The position numbers and the translations under genes are program-made. Shown one piece after another: positions 25,375 to 33,413 of a stretch of DNA of 46,215 nt. Origin of the DNA: Levilactobacillus tujiorum (lineage in GTDB: Bacteria > Bacillota > Bacilli > Lactobacillales > Lactobacillaceae); contig NZ_JAAXLK010000021.1 in NCBI RefSeq assembly GCF_012641185.1, forward strand, positions 1 to 46,215. The letters run 5' to 3'. The notes under the pieces were generated by a model, which worked only from the letters and a program-made list of their open reading frames with translations, did not search any database and was not told where the DNA came from. Position 1 is the first letter of the stretch; every line of letters begins with the position of its first letter.

Positions 25375-25380
25375 ATTCTA
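25375..25380 (-). promoter_or_regulatory. -10 box of metK
   Basis: TGTTAGAAT on the minus strand forms an extended -10 about 12 nt upstream of the riboswitch. The -35 is weak. Confidence 0.45.
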
Positions 25381-25431
25381 ACACATATCGCGAAGTCTTA
25401 AAAGCAACGGCGGACTTTTTTCAAAGAATGA

Positions 25432-25460
25432 TTGACCGCGCCCAAAACTATATCTATTAT
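25432..25460 (+). promoter_or_regulatory. Promoter of the polytopic membrane protein gene
   Basis: TTGACC (25432-25437) and TATTAT (25455-25460) are spaced 17 bp, 40 nt before the ATG. It is divergent from the metK promoter. Confidence 0.65.
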
Positions 25461-25499
25461 AAAAGACAATACTATAACTTGTTGAAACGGAGCGATTCC

Positions 25500-26207
25500 A
25501 TGACCACAATCATGGCCTTCTTTAAAAACCGAACGGTTCAGCAGATTTTTATCTTTGCTGTTTTTCAAAACATTCTTTGGTGGGTGGCGGGTTCCACCGC
25601 AGCGACGGGGTCCCCACTGGCCACTGACGTCAAGATCTACATAGGCGGGTACGGCCTCCTGCTGGCTAGCGGATACTTCTTGATTCTCAAACACCACTTC
25701 CAGTCGCACATTGGTCCCATCCTCGTCGTGGCCGCGGCAACGCTAGGTTTTCTCGCTGCACCCCATGACCACCAAATTCAATTCTTTGCCTTACTCCTGT
25801 GTGTTTTCTTAGTGCTGGCCTGCGTGCCCCAACTAGGGCTCCAGTCAGCATACGGGCTCGTAGCCTTTAGCTTTTTAGCTGGGGGCGGCGTTCCCGTGAT
25901 CCTTTTCTTCCTACGTAACCACTACTTAGCCACCCAATTCTTAGTCCCCCTGATTCCACTCGTTGCCAGCTACCTTGTCTTGTTTGAGCCTTACTACGTC
26001 CACCGGGAGCGGGATTGGCGATGGTCGCTGGTGACACCATTAGTCATGGTGCTCGCCCTACTCACGCTCCCATTCTCTTGGCGGGTAATCCTGGCAATAC
26101 TGGTCGTGGGTGCTTACTGGTGGCTGCAGCCTAAGATCAATCAACGTTACCAATTAGTGACAACTAGTGTGATCCAACTAATCCTCGGTTTATTTATTTT
26201 CAAATAG
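25500..26207 (+). CDS. Polytopic membrane protein of unknown function
   Basis: A 235-residue protein with about seven or eight hydrophobic helices spread over the whole length (for example IFIFAVFQNILWWVAG, ILVVAAATLGFLA, LVPLIPLVASYLVLF). ATG at 25500 is chosen because GGAG lies just upstream and downstream of the promoter. I do not recognise the family. It is divergent from metK, which need not imply related function. Confidence 0.7.
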   Translation: MTTIMAFFKNRTVQQIFIFAVFQNILWWVAGSTAATGSPLATDVKIYIGGYGLLLASGYFLILKHHFQSHIGPILVVAAATLGFLAAPHDHQIQFFALLLCVFLVLACVPQLGLQSAYGLVAFSFLAGGGVPVILFFLRNHYLATQFLVPLIPLVASYLVLFEPYYVHRERDWRWSLVTPLVMVLALLTLPFSWRVILAILVVGAYWWLQPKINQRYQLVTTSVIQLILGLFIFK

Positions 26208-26314
26208 TCGTAGGGCCGTCCTTTTTTAAAGTTTCGCTAAGCTCCACTGATTTTGTCCCGTTCCAGCCAATTGCCGTGTTAAAATGGGGCATCATTGAAA
26301 TTGGAGGAACCCCT

Positions 26315-26656
26315 ATGCCTGAAATCAAAGTGATCGGTGACATCCTCAGCGGTAAATTTCAGCCCACGCTGACTGGCAATGCCGTTGTCGATGCTGCCCT
26401 GATCGATCGCTTTTGTCAGAGCCTCATCACCGCTCTGGCCTTAACACCCCATGCCGTTCAAGCTGAACATCATTGGAATCTTCAGGTTGACCCAGCTACC
26501 ATCTATATCATCGACGATCATATTCTTAAAACCAGCGGTCACCACCGCGTGGCTAACGTGATCCCCGTCAGCCATTCTGACCTGCTCCACGGTCAAGTTG
26601 ACGTGACTAAACGCAAGTTAGCCCCCATTCTGGCCGCACAATCGTCCCTGAAATAA
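26315..26656 (+). CDS. Uncharacterised 113-residue protein
   Basis: ATG at 26315 follows GGAGGAAC by 4 nt. The protein is soluble with no signal peptide. It reads as a genuine gene: codon use is like its neighbours, it has a good RBS and a strong terminator directly after. I do not recognise the family. Confidence 0.65.
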   Translation: MPEIKVIGDILSGKFQPTLTGNAVVDAALIDRFCQSLITALALTPHAVQAEHHWNLQVDPATIYIIDDHILKTSGHHRVANVIPVSHSDLLHGQVDVTKRKLAPILAAQSSLK

Positions 26657-26659
26657 TTA

Positions 26660-26697
26660 ATCCCACCAGCACAATCACATGCGGTGGGATTTTTTTG
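26660..26697 (+). terminator. Terminator of the 113-residue gene
   Basis: ATCCCACC / GGTGGGAT stem followed by seven T. Confidence 0.88.
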
Positions 26698-26717
26698 TGG
26701 ATTGAGTGCGCTTCTCG

Positions 26718-27311
26718 CTAAGTGAAGTCTTTAATCTGTAGCAGCGATTCACTTAATAAGAGCGATCGGAATTCTAAGCGTTGCTGGAGGAGCATCAGCC
26801 CATCCGTTAACGAGAATGGCCGGCCGCTCACGTAGAACTGAACCTTTTCGAAGTAGAGATGGTGATTTTGAATATCAAACGTCCGCCGAATCTTATAATT
26901 AAAATGGGTATACGTCAACGTCTCAACGGCCGTCCCCGTCTTGATATCACATTGGTCCGCCTGTAGAAGTTCTGCTTTACTAAAGCAATATTTACGGTGT
27001 GACTGCCGATCCCAGAATTCCAGTTGGTACGTTGCGTCTACCGATTTCTGCAGGAAGTACCCGACCCGACGAAAAAAGTTCAACCGGAAGTGCGTTAGGT
27101 CACTAACATCCCGATAAAATAATCGCTGATGATGGTAGAACTCGAGGGGCTCATTCAGCCGTTGCTCAATTTCAATGGTCAACTGTCGATGAGCCTGATC
27201 TGAAGCCAAAAAACGATCAATAATTTCACGATCTTGTAAAGATAGCGGTTGCTGACGAGTCTCAGTGCTAGATAAGGCGCGCGGTGAATCTTGGTCGTTA
27301 GTGGTTGTCAT
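26718..27311 (-). CDS. Uncharacterised 197-residue protein
   Basis: A soluble protein with a polar N-terminus (about 25 residues rich in Thr, Ser and Gln) and a charged alpha/beta body, with several Arg/His/Tyr-rich stretches such as FYHHQRLFYRD. The minus-strand AGGGAG lies upstream of ATG. I do not recognise it. It is convergent with the 113-residue gene. Confidence 0.65.
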   Translation of the reverse strand: MTTTNDQDSPRALSSTETRQQPLSLQDREIIDRFLASDQAHRQLTIEIEQRLNEPLEFYHHQRLFYRDVSDLTHFRLNFFRRVGYFLQKSVDATYQLEFWDRQSHRKYCFSKAELLQADQCDIKTGTAVETLTYTHFNYKIRRTFDIQNHHLYFEKVQFYVSGRPFSLTDGLMLLQQRLEFRSLLLSESLLQIKDFT

Positions 27312-27629
27312 AGGAACTCCCTTATTTGTGGACCCCTTGCTAGGTCTCCAATTTCCACTTTAACACATGCGTCTCAAAATTAACATCTAATATTATTCAT
27401 TAAAAATACTATGTAAGCACTAACTTACCGACTATATTCAATTCTTACGTTCATAGGGGCTATTTAGGCCCGCTTCCATGAATAAATAGCCAGATTTTGC
27501 CTAATCATTCAGCCAACTTTTTTCTGCAAGCGACGCAAAAAGCGAAGAATCGTTTTGACCCTCACTTTAGTTGTTTTTCCCAATGACTACCGGTATATTA
27601 GGGATAGATCAATGAGGAGGATGTCTACT
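27312..27629. other. Intergenic region without recognised gene
   Basis: About 320 bp between divergent genes. It is AT-rich and must hold both promoters. ACTACCGGTATATTAGGG near 27585 may give a -10 (TATATT) for the YbjQ gene. Nothing else is visible. Confidence 0.45.
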
Positions 27630-27950
27630 ATGTCAGAAATTTTAGTGACCACCACAGAAAAGATTCCGGGAAAAGAATATGAGGTATTAGGCGAAGTCTT
27701 CGGTCTTACCACGCAATCGAAGAATATCATGCGTAATATCGGTGCTTCACTCAAAAATGTCGTCGGTGGCGAGATCAAAGATTACACCAAAATGCTGAAT
27801 GAATCCCGAAACATCGCCATCGAACGTCTCCGCCAAAATGCCGTCGCCATGGGCGCAGATGCTGTGGTCATGATGCGATTTGATTCCGGTTCGATTGGGA
27901 CCGATATGCAATCGGTCGCTGCATACGGAACCGCTGTCAAATATCTGTAA
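27630..27950 (+). CDS. YbjQ/UPF0145 family protein (second copy)
   Basis: A 106-residue protein with the full family pattern: the N-terminal [27 protein letters not shown]-type turn [24 protein letters not shown] and C-terminal AAYGTAVKY. The ATG at 27630 has AGGAGG 10 nt upstream; the two upstream in-frame ATGs overlap or abut that RBS. It is more complete than the copy at 12685. Function is unknown. Confidence 0.87.
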   Translation: MSEILVTTTEKIPGKEYEVLGEVFGLTTQSKNIMRNIGASLKNVVGGEIKDYTKMLNESRNIAIERLRQNAVAMGADAVVMMRFDSGSIGTDMQSVAAYGTAVKYL

Positions 27951-28022
27951 TTCACCACACATTTACGAATGTGTTACTATCGAATGTTCGTTACATGTCT
28001 TACACTTATCTAGTTAGTCAAT

Positions 28023-28075
28023 AGAGCAGACGAAGTGACTCTCAAAAAGAGTTCTACTTTATCTGCTCTTTTTTT
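28023..28075 (+). terminator. Terminator of the second YbjQ gene
   Basis: AGAGCAGA / TCTGCTCT stem with an inner GACTCTC/GAGTTC pairing and seven T. The gap to the gene is about 70 nt. Confidence 0.85.
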
Positions 28076-28341
28076 GTTGTTTGAAATTATCGTTACAACC
28101 CAATTTTTCCAAATTTTCAAGTAGCCACAATCCCCGATGTGTAACGCTTTTCGAGGGTTTATGGCTGCTTTTTTTAGTTTTATATCCACCTCGGCAATAT
28201 TGTCCCCCGAAAACTATCCACACTCACCATTGTGGCATAACAACTCACTTACGACTCGCTTTATACTAACGATAGTCAATAAGATATAACACAACCGAAT
28301 TGTAAAACGTTCGGAATTAAATCAGAAAGCAGGTTATTAAC

Positions 28342-28908
28342 ATGTTAAAGAAAGTTGTTAAATGGACAGTTTTAGTTATCGCCACCATCGTTTTAACCCT
28401 CGCAAGTTTTAGTTCAACGATCTTCGCATCCGCAAGCAAGCCTACACCATCTTGGGGAAGCTGGGACGCTACCACGATTACTTACAAGACCAACACGTCA
28501 TCCTCTTACTACAAGAGTGTTTGGAAGAACGCCGTTAAGCGTTGGAACAAAGTTGGGGTTGTTCAGTTAAAGGCTGCCAAGAGCGGTGAAAAAGCTGACA
28601 TTACCTTAACTTCTTCCAAGTCATTGAGTACGAAGAACGGTAAACTTGCTGGTTACACGAATTACTCCTACTTAAAGAAGAGTAACAACAACGAAATCGT
28701 TTCCGCTAAGTCCACGTTGAACCGTAGCCTTCTAACCAAGTACGGTTACACGAAGAACCAACGGACGAACGTTGCAACTCATGAAATTGGCCACGCCTTA
28801 GGGTTAAGCCATTCAGCTGACAAGTCCAGTGTGATGTATGCTTCCGATCGTTACGCTTCAATCGACCACCAAGATAAGGTTGGTTTACAAAACGCTTACG
28901 AAGATTAA
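28342..28908 (+). CDS. Secreted matrixin-like zinc metalloprotease
   Basis: An exported protease of 188 residues. An N-terminal signal (about residues 1-31, KKVVKW then a hydrophobic stretch ending FASAS) is followed by a single catalytic domain with HEIGHALGLSH at 147-157 (HExxHxxGxxH, Glu148 catalytic) and a Met-turn SVMYAS. This is the metzincin pattern of family M10 (matrixins). There is no pro-domain cysteine switch and no anchor, so it is probably released or held by charge. It has its own terminator. Substrate is unknown. It is the last clear backbone gene before the accessory region. Confidence 0.9.
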   Translation: MLKKVVKWTVLVIATIVLTLASFSSTIFASASKPTPSWGSWDATTITYKTNTSSSYYKSVWKNAVKRWNKVGVVQLKAAKSGEKADITLTSSKSLSTKNGKLAGYTNYSYLKKSNNNEIVSAKSTLNRSLLTKYGYTKNQRTNVATHEIGHALGLSHSADKSSVMYASDRYASIDHQDKVGLQNAYED

Positions 28909-28942
28909 TCATGATAATCTAACAACTTTCAGTTAATAACCA

Positions 28943-28970
28943 AACCTAGCCTGTCCAGCTAGGTTTTTTT
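28943..28970 (+). terminator. Terminator of the metalloprotease gene
   Basis: AACCTAGC / GCTAGGTT stem and seven T. Confidence 0.88.
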
Positions 28971-28980
28971 ATTACCATTT

Positions 28981-29700
28981 TTTTAAGGGCAGTCATGCAG
29001 ACACTGTCGACGAGTCGCCTGCCCTACGCATACGTACCAGTTGTATTTAAAACCCAAACAGCCGCCAGCTACTATTGAACGAGTAGTTGACGGCTGTTTT
29101 TGATTGATTCTCTGATCGTGCCGGTGAACGTTAAAATATCCATTTAAGCGGGCCCTCCTTCGTCTCTTAGCCAAACTACCGGATACCATTGGATACTCTT
29201 CTTTCTGCCTAACCTCACCTGGGGCACGCTTACTTCCTGGTTCTCATGCCTCACCGAATTTCTTCCTGACTGACCGGAATTCCTACTTATCTTGTAGCGA
29301 TCAGCAGTACCCGTTGTCAACTAATGTATAACCAGCTACTAACCAATCTAAGCCGCTTAGAACCACTTGACTGGTATGCCTGGTTCCTTAGCAGACCTAC
29401 GCTAATCGCCAATTAGACGCTATTTCGTCCAACCAATTGGCATCGCTTGGTTTGTTGACGCTGGAAGCTGGTCAGCAGCTCGCTCCCTCCTTTTTGATGC
29501 GCTAGACGGCTATTCTTCTTAGACTGTGTGCCCCTCACTATGCTATCTAATTTAAAGAGGTGTAATCTCAACGAGCACTGCTGATCTTTCACCACCCCTT
29601 CACCAGTTACTTACTCTTATATACGTCTCAGAACGTCTCTCGCACAACCATACTTATGCTGTTCAGGACTGGCCTGAAACAATTGTTGACTCCTCTAATA
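28981..29700. other. Gene-poor boundary region
   Basis: About 700 bp without a credible gene. It contains one strong bidirectional terminator-like hairpin at about 29055-29102 (AACAGCCG-CAGCTACT arms, AAA before and TTTTT after). Short open frames here lack RBS and family resemblance. It is probably decayed DNA at the junction of backbone and accessory element. Confidence 0.5.
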
Positions 29701-29707
29701 ACACAAA

Positions 29708-29742
29708 TAAGGACATCTCCAGCTGGGGAGGTGCCCTTTTCC
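29708..29742 (-). terminator. Terminator-like repeat at the left side of the accessory region
   Basis: On the minus strand GGGCACCTCC pairs with GGAGATGTCC and is followed by TTATTTGTGT. The plus-strand words ACACAAATAA-GACA-CTCC and TGCCCT recur in the same order at about 45893-45930. Confidence 0.55.
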
Positions 29743-29856
29743 TATAGTGATCTATATTTAACAATTAAGATTCTACGTGAACGAGTGCATCTTTTTAACA
29801 TAGCCTATGTTACTTTGAACAGAAAAAGCAATCCCAAATAAACAAATTCTTAAAAG

Positions 29857-30215
29857 TCAATTTCCAAATTTAATAGCTAACGGTTGATTTAAAGCCTCAG
29901 CAATTCTAGTCAATGTTTTTAAAGATGGATTTCCGTTTCCGTTTTCTACACGACTAATAGCATTTTGACTGGTTCCAACTAACTTTGCTAATTCACTCTG
30001 ACTTAATTTAGCATTTTCTCTAGCTTCCATAAGACTAACAGCTAAGTCTAACTTGGCTTTTCATTTAACATATCTGCCTTGACTTTATCGTCCTTCATTC
30101 GCGCTTCAATGATAGTATCTACATAACCAGTCTTCATATTAAAAAACTCTTTATTTATATACTTTCCTACTGCATCACTTAAAGTAGAACCATCTATTTT
30201 AATTTCAAGGCTCAT
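29857..30215 (-). pseudogene. Frameshifted XRE-family HTH antitoxin (HigA type)
   Basis: Read on the minus strand, the first part (MSLEIKIDGSTLSDAVGKY...ADMLNEK) runs into a stop. One missing A in the A-run at 30058-30061 restores the frame to KAKLDLAVSLMEAREN and a perfect XRE helix-turn-helix (KLSQSELAKLVGTSQNAISRVENG), ending AIKFGN. With that base the protein would be about 119 residues, normal for this antitoxin class. TATAAT lies upstream. The remains of the toxin gene lie just before it, in the toxin-first order of HigBA systems. A sequencing error in the homopolymer is possible. Confidence 0.75.
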
Positions 30216-30368
30216 ACATACTTAATTTAAAATTATTATACCCGTTATACAAGAAGTCAATAACATAGCAATGTCTCTAAAAGTAATACATTTTAAAATA
30301 TGCTTTCTTCAAGAACAAAAATGACACAACGATAGATGGATCTAACTGAATGGGACCATCTAGACTAC

Positions 30369-30640
30369 TTAGTATTGTTTGAAGTCATCCTCCCATCATT
30401 TCCGAACATCACGCCCATGCTGTTTTTCTCTTTCAGGCGTTTTATTGGTCTTCTTCCGGAAACCATGCGTAATTATATAACGGCTTCCGTCGGCTTGAAA
30501 ATAAACTCCTCTCAGCCAATGTTTATTTTGCAAAGCCCTAATTTCATATAAATTGTTCTCAATTCAGCCAACCTATCCCACTTTTCTGGCAGTCGGTAAT
30601 CCATACTCTTCAATGGAAGCAATTACGGACAACAAACAAA
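30369..30640 (-). pseudogene. Decayed RelE/HigB-type (Gp49-like) toxin
   Basis: One minus-strand frame reads LLSVIASIEEYGLPTARKVG, stop, VG, stop, IENNLYEIRALQNKHW, then GVYFQADGSRYIITHGF, then KKTNKTPEREKQH, stop and WEDDFKQY. This matches the Gp49-like toxin core (NLYELR ... YF ... RYIITHGFxKKTxKTP). At least three stops lie in frame, two of them most simply explained as TGG-to-TAG/TGA changes. The N-terminus is missing and is replaced by a terminator hairpin. The gene is dead. Confidence 0.7.
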
Positions 30641-30646
30641 AAACGA

Positions 30647-30680
30647 CAAACGCTGAATACTCAACGTCTGTCGCACTTTT
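30647..30680 (-). terminator. Minus-strand terminator hairpin
   Basis: CGACA-ACG-TGA arms (two mismatches) around a 4-nt loop, followed by six T on the minus strand. It ends transcription coming from the methyltransferase side. Confidence 0.75.
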
Positions 30681-30708
30681 GTGAAAACCGAACATGTTCT
30701 TTGTGATA

Positions 30709-30765
30709 CCGGAGGTGGGGTTCGAATATACTCCGGGGTTCGTACCTCTGCTACCTCCATTACCC
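30709..30765. repeat. GGAGGT/ACCTCC inverted-repeat segment with tRNA-like T-loop words
   Basis: GGAGGT and ACCTCC face each other about 36 nt apart and enclose GGGGTTCGAAT and GGGGTTCGTACC. The TTCGA(A) words resemble tRNA T-arms, but no full cloverleaf forms. It may be a worn tRNA fragment or attachment-site remnant. Confidence 0.3.
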
Positions 30766-30791
30766 TTTCTTCCTAAGGGTGTATATTATCC

Positions 30792-30953
30792 TAGTCACGA
30801 GTTAGTCATGACCTCATTATGCATTAATCAGCTAATACCATTCATTTCCTGCTGACTGTCCTCGCTGAACGTTGGCTAGTCCTGTTCTTCCTTTGGTTGG
30901 TCAATAACCTACTTAGTCATGGATTCGGTCATCTAGTCATGACTTAGTCACGG
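30792..30953 (+). repeat. Iteron-like TAGTCAYGR repeats
   Basis: Five direct copies of TAGTCA(C/T)G(A/G) start at 30792, 30803, 30914, 30934 and 30945. Two pairs are exactly 11 bp apart and one spacing is 20 bp, so sites fall roughly on the same helix face. This is typical of binding-site arrays for replication initiators or plasmid regulators. No gene overlaps. Confidence 0.6.
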
Positions 30954-31014
30954 ATTGCTGGTGACTTGACCTGTTTGCTCTTCGGTCAACCTCATCAGCC
31001 GGATAACCCATCAC

Positions 31015-31134
31015 TTAGTATAATGGTAGAAAGACCATCAAACTCTTACTGCCACAAGCGTCTTCAACGTTGACGGGACAATCATCACACCACTTCGCCC
31101 AATCTACATTCTTAGATGCATAATATTCAGTCAC
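31015..31134 (-). CDS. Possible 39-residue Cys-rich peptide
   Basis: A short minus-strand frame (GTG start possible) reads VTEYYASKNVDWAKWCDDC, then PVNVEDACGSK and a hydrophobic end. It directly follows the methyltransferase. It lacks a clear RBS, so it may be the end of an eroded gene. The coding character is suggestive only. Confidence 0.25.
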   Translation of the reverse strand: MTEYYASKNVDWAKWCDDCPVNVEDACGSKSLMVFLPLY

Positions 31135-31167
31135 TGGATAAGGATTGTATAGCTATTCATGGCCGAT

Positions 31168-32868
31168 TTATTTTTTCAACTCTCTGATTTCAGCCTTCAG
31201 CCGTCTAACTTCGCTCCTCAACTTAGCGTTGCTGTTAGCGGCCTTGGCGTCTTCCTCAGCCCACAACTTCTTGTAGATATACAGCGTTGATTTAGCGATA
31301 TCGTAATGCTCAAGGAACTCCTTATCTGACAATGCAGAATACTGGTAATCCTGTCGCACTTCATTGGCTCTTGCTAACCGCTGCTCTTTACGCTCCTGAT
31401 TGTAAACTTTGCGTGGTCGTGCTTTACCATTCGCTCGTCGCCATCTCGTCGTATCAGACTTAGCTTCATCCGACCTAGACTTTAAATATTGAAGATGATA
31501 TTTATCAGCTATTGTTTTGGTGATTTTCAAGCCATCTTCAACCTCTTCCGCCGAATAACCGTCAAACCAATCATAAGTGTTTAACTTCTCAATATCATTG
31601 TTGGCGAACATCATACCGTTTACAACTGGGCTCTCATAACCAGACAAGGCATAAAACCCACTATAGTCAGTGGATAAATCTTCAGTATAACCATACAGCT
31701 TTGACAAGAAGAACCATAGATACTGATAATATGTTGATTTCTCCTCAACCGTCTTCGATTTCGCTCCAGTATGCTCAATGGCTCTAACTGGAGTTATTCC
31801 TCTCAGGTCACTTAGCATCAATCCGGATTTGCCAAGCTCAATATCATCTTCATCAGATTGCATGATTAAATATTTACCATCCATAATCTCAAAATCAATA
31901 TCGCCTAAGTCTTGTTCGGTTAACGTTGTCTGCTTACCATCAGTTTCTACATTACCAGTTAGGTCTTCATTCTCGATAATATAATCCTCATCGCTCATGA
32001 CTAGGTATTCAGGTTGCAACCGTAAAAGGTCATCGACTATCTTCCGGTCATTAATCGTCGCATGTTCTGATTCCGGCAACTCATCATATGGATGATAGCC
32101 AAAGAAGTACTCGGGGCGCAAAGCGTCTAACTTGGCTAACCGTAACCTAACTAAGCTATCCAAGTACATACTCCTCGTGCGTTCAATCGTTATGTAGTAA
32201 CGACCCATCTGTGATGCCATTGCTGCTGTTACACCACTTCCGCTAAATGTATCAAGTATCAAATCCTCGGTATCAGAGTACATCTCAATTAGTGACTTCC
32301 ACAATGAATTCGGCTTTTGCGTCGAATGAATCCGATGCCTAAGGTCTTCGGTGGCCGAATAGGATAACAGTCCATCTTCATAACCTTTATCCTTCAGCTG
32401 TGTTTCGATTCTCAAATTAAATGTATTATCATCCGATTTGGTCGCCACAATGTAAGACTCAAATACCTTACTTTGGCGCTTGTGCGGTTTCCTATCCTTG
32501 GCGTTCGGTTTGTGCCAGACAAATAGCCTGGGGTATGTACTCCTATCACTCGGATTCCCAAATCCATTAGCCAATAAGCCATTCACTAAGTCACCAACCT
32601 GACCATCGCCACAGAAGATTACCGCTGTACCAGTCTTCTTCACTTTGGGACTAATTAGCTTAATCCACTCGTCAAGGTCAAATCCACCTTTACTGGTATC
32701 ACCACTATCCCAGTCCTTACCTAGATAACCAATGTTGTATGGCACATCCGTCAATAGCAGGTCAACTGATTCATCATCAATCACATCAAGATAATCATGA
32801 TAGTCACCTTGGTTAACTGTATCAATTAGCTTGCGCATATCCGCGGACATGGCTCTTCTATCCATCAT
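31168..32868 (-). CDS. Beta-class DNA N6-adenine/N4-cytosine methyltransferase with long C-terminal extension
   Basis: It transfers a methyl group from SAM to a base in DNA. The catalytic motif IV comes first (LLLTDVPYNIGY, about residues 37-48; DVPY in place of the usual DPPY) and the SAM motif I later (DTFSGSGVTAAMA, about 205-217), the order of the beta class (N6_N4_Mtase). The enzyme domain ends near residue 250. The remaining 310 residues hold an acidic part of unknown nature, then a helix-turn-helix-like stretch (LSDKEFLEHYDIAKSTLYIYKK) and a charged coiled coil to the end. No restriction gene is adjacent, so it is an orphan, element-borne methylase. ATG at 32868 follows GAGGTG. Confidence 0.85.
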   Translation of the reverse strand: MMDRRAMSADMRKLIDTVNQGDYHDYLDVIDDESVDLLLTDVPYNIGYLGKDWDSGDTSKGGFDLDEWIKLISPKVKKTGTAVIFCGDGQVGDLVNGLLANGFGNPSDRSTYPRLFVWHKPNAKDRKPHKRQSKVFESYIVATKSDDNTFNLRIETQLKDKGYEDGLLSYSATEDLRHRIHSTQKPNSLWKSLIEMYSDTEDLILDTFSGSGVTAAMASQMGRYYITIERTRSMYLDSLVRLRLAKLDALRPEYFFGYHPYDELPESEHATINDRKIVDDLLRLQPEYLVMSDEDYIIENEDLTGNVETDGKQTTLTEQDLGDIDFEIMDGKYLIMQSDEDDIELGKSGLMLSDLRGITPVRAIEHTGAKSKTVEEKSTYYQYLWFFLSKLYGYTEDLSTDYSGFYALSGYESPVVNGMMFANNDIEKLNTYDWFDGYSAEEVEDGLKITKTIADKYHLQYLKSRSDEAKSDTTRWRRANGKARPRKVYNQERKEQRLARANEVRQDYQYSALSDKEFLEHYDIAKSTLYIYKKLWAEEDAKAANSNAKLRSEVRRLKAEIRELKK

Positions 32869-32874
32869 AGTTTC

Positions 32875-32892
32875 ATTTCACCTCATCATACT
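32875..32892 (-). repeat. Recurrent 18-bp motif, copy 1 (variant)
   Basis: AGTATGATGAGGTGAAAT on the minus strand differs from the consensus AGTATGATGATATGAAAT only where it becomes the GAGGTG ribosome-binding site of the methyltransferase. Confidence 0.6.
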
Positions 32893-33036
32893 CATCACTA
32901 ATCCGAATTTAACTGCTAAGTTAATCATATCACTACGCTGTTACGGCGTATATGCTCGTACTTAATTTAATCGGCCTATTCGGATTGGCCTGATAGCTCG
33001 GTGCAACGTACTCGTCGCTCTAGCCCGCGACCCTTC

Positions 33037-33054
33037 ATTTCATATCATCATACT
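33037..33054 (-). repeat. Recurrent 18-bp motif, copy 2
   Basis: An exact AGTATGATGATATGAAAT on the minus strand, about 170 nt upstream of the methyltransferase start. Confidence 0.75.
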
Positions 33055-33181
33055 TATATTAATCAGGATAACCTAATACATGGCAACTGGACTGGCCATC
33101 TATCTAATCGAAGATAGTCACACTTGCATAAATCGACACTAGCCACTTCCTCTTGCCGACCAACTGCCAAATCTTGGCGAC

Positions 33182-33203
33182 AAAAAAGGCCGCTTGCGCG
33201 ACC
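33182..33203 (-). terminator. Terminator downstream of the primase gene
   Basis: GGTCGC-GCAA-GCGGCC (one G/T pair) with a GCAA tetraloop, followed by six T on the minus strand. Confidence 0.85.
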
Positions 33204-33413
33204 TAACCCCTCTCTAATGCTAACCCTATCACTGATTCTCTTCGCTCTATCTTGAATGCTTATCACTTGTATCAGATTCCTATCATCTGGCCTAACGGTC
33301 TCTTGGTCTAGTTGTTTATTATAATAGAATCACACTTTTGCATACCCTCTCCAGACCATTATGTAACTGCCACCTACCTATCATCCTTATTTTTCGACGA
33401 AATAGGAATTGTG

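Larger units (their letters stand above)
32869..33181. other. Leader region of the methyltransferase gene
   Basis: About 310 bp without a credible gene. It contains two copies of the recurrent 18-bp motif: an exact copy at 33037-33054 (minus strand) and a variant at 32875-32892 that overlaps the ribosome-binding site. Confidence 0.5.

Noticed and set aside
29100-29165. A 23-codon frame with AAGGAGG upstream, as a type I toxin
   Set aside because: It has no hydrophobic helix and ends inside a terminator hairpin.
29413-29841. Short frames of about 60 codons in the boundary region
   Set aside because: No RBS, no similarity and unusual composition; treated as non-coding.
30336-30551. A 71-codon plus-strand frame
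   Set aside because: The opposite strand holds the eroded RelE/HigB-type toxin, which explains the open reading.
30641-30700. GAACATGTTC palindrome as a LexA (SOS) box
   Set aside because: The Gram-positive SOS box needs four bases between GAAC and GTTC; here there are two.
30792-30953. CRISPR array
   Set aside because: The repeats are only 9 bp and unevenly spaced, with no spacer-like units and no cas gene.
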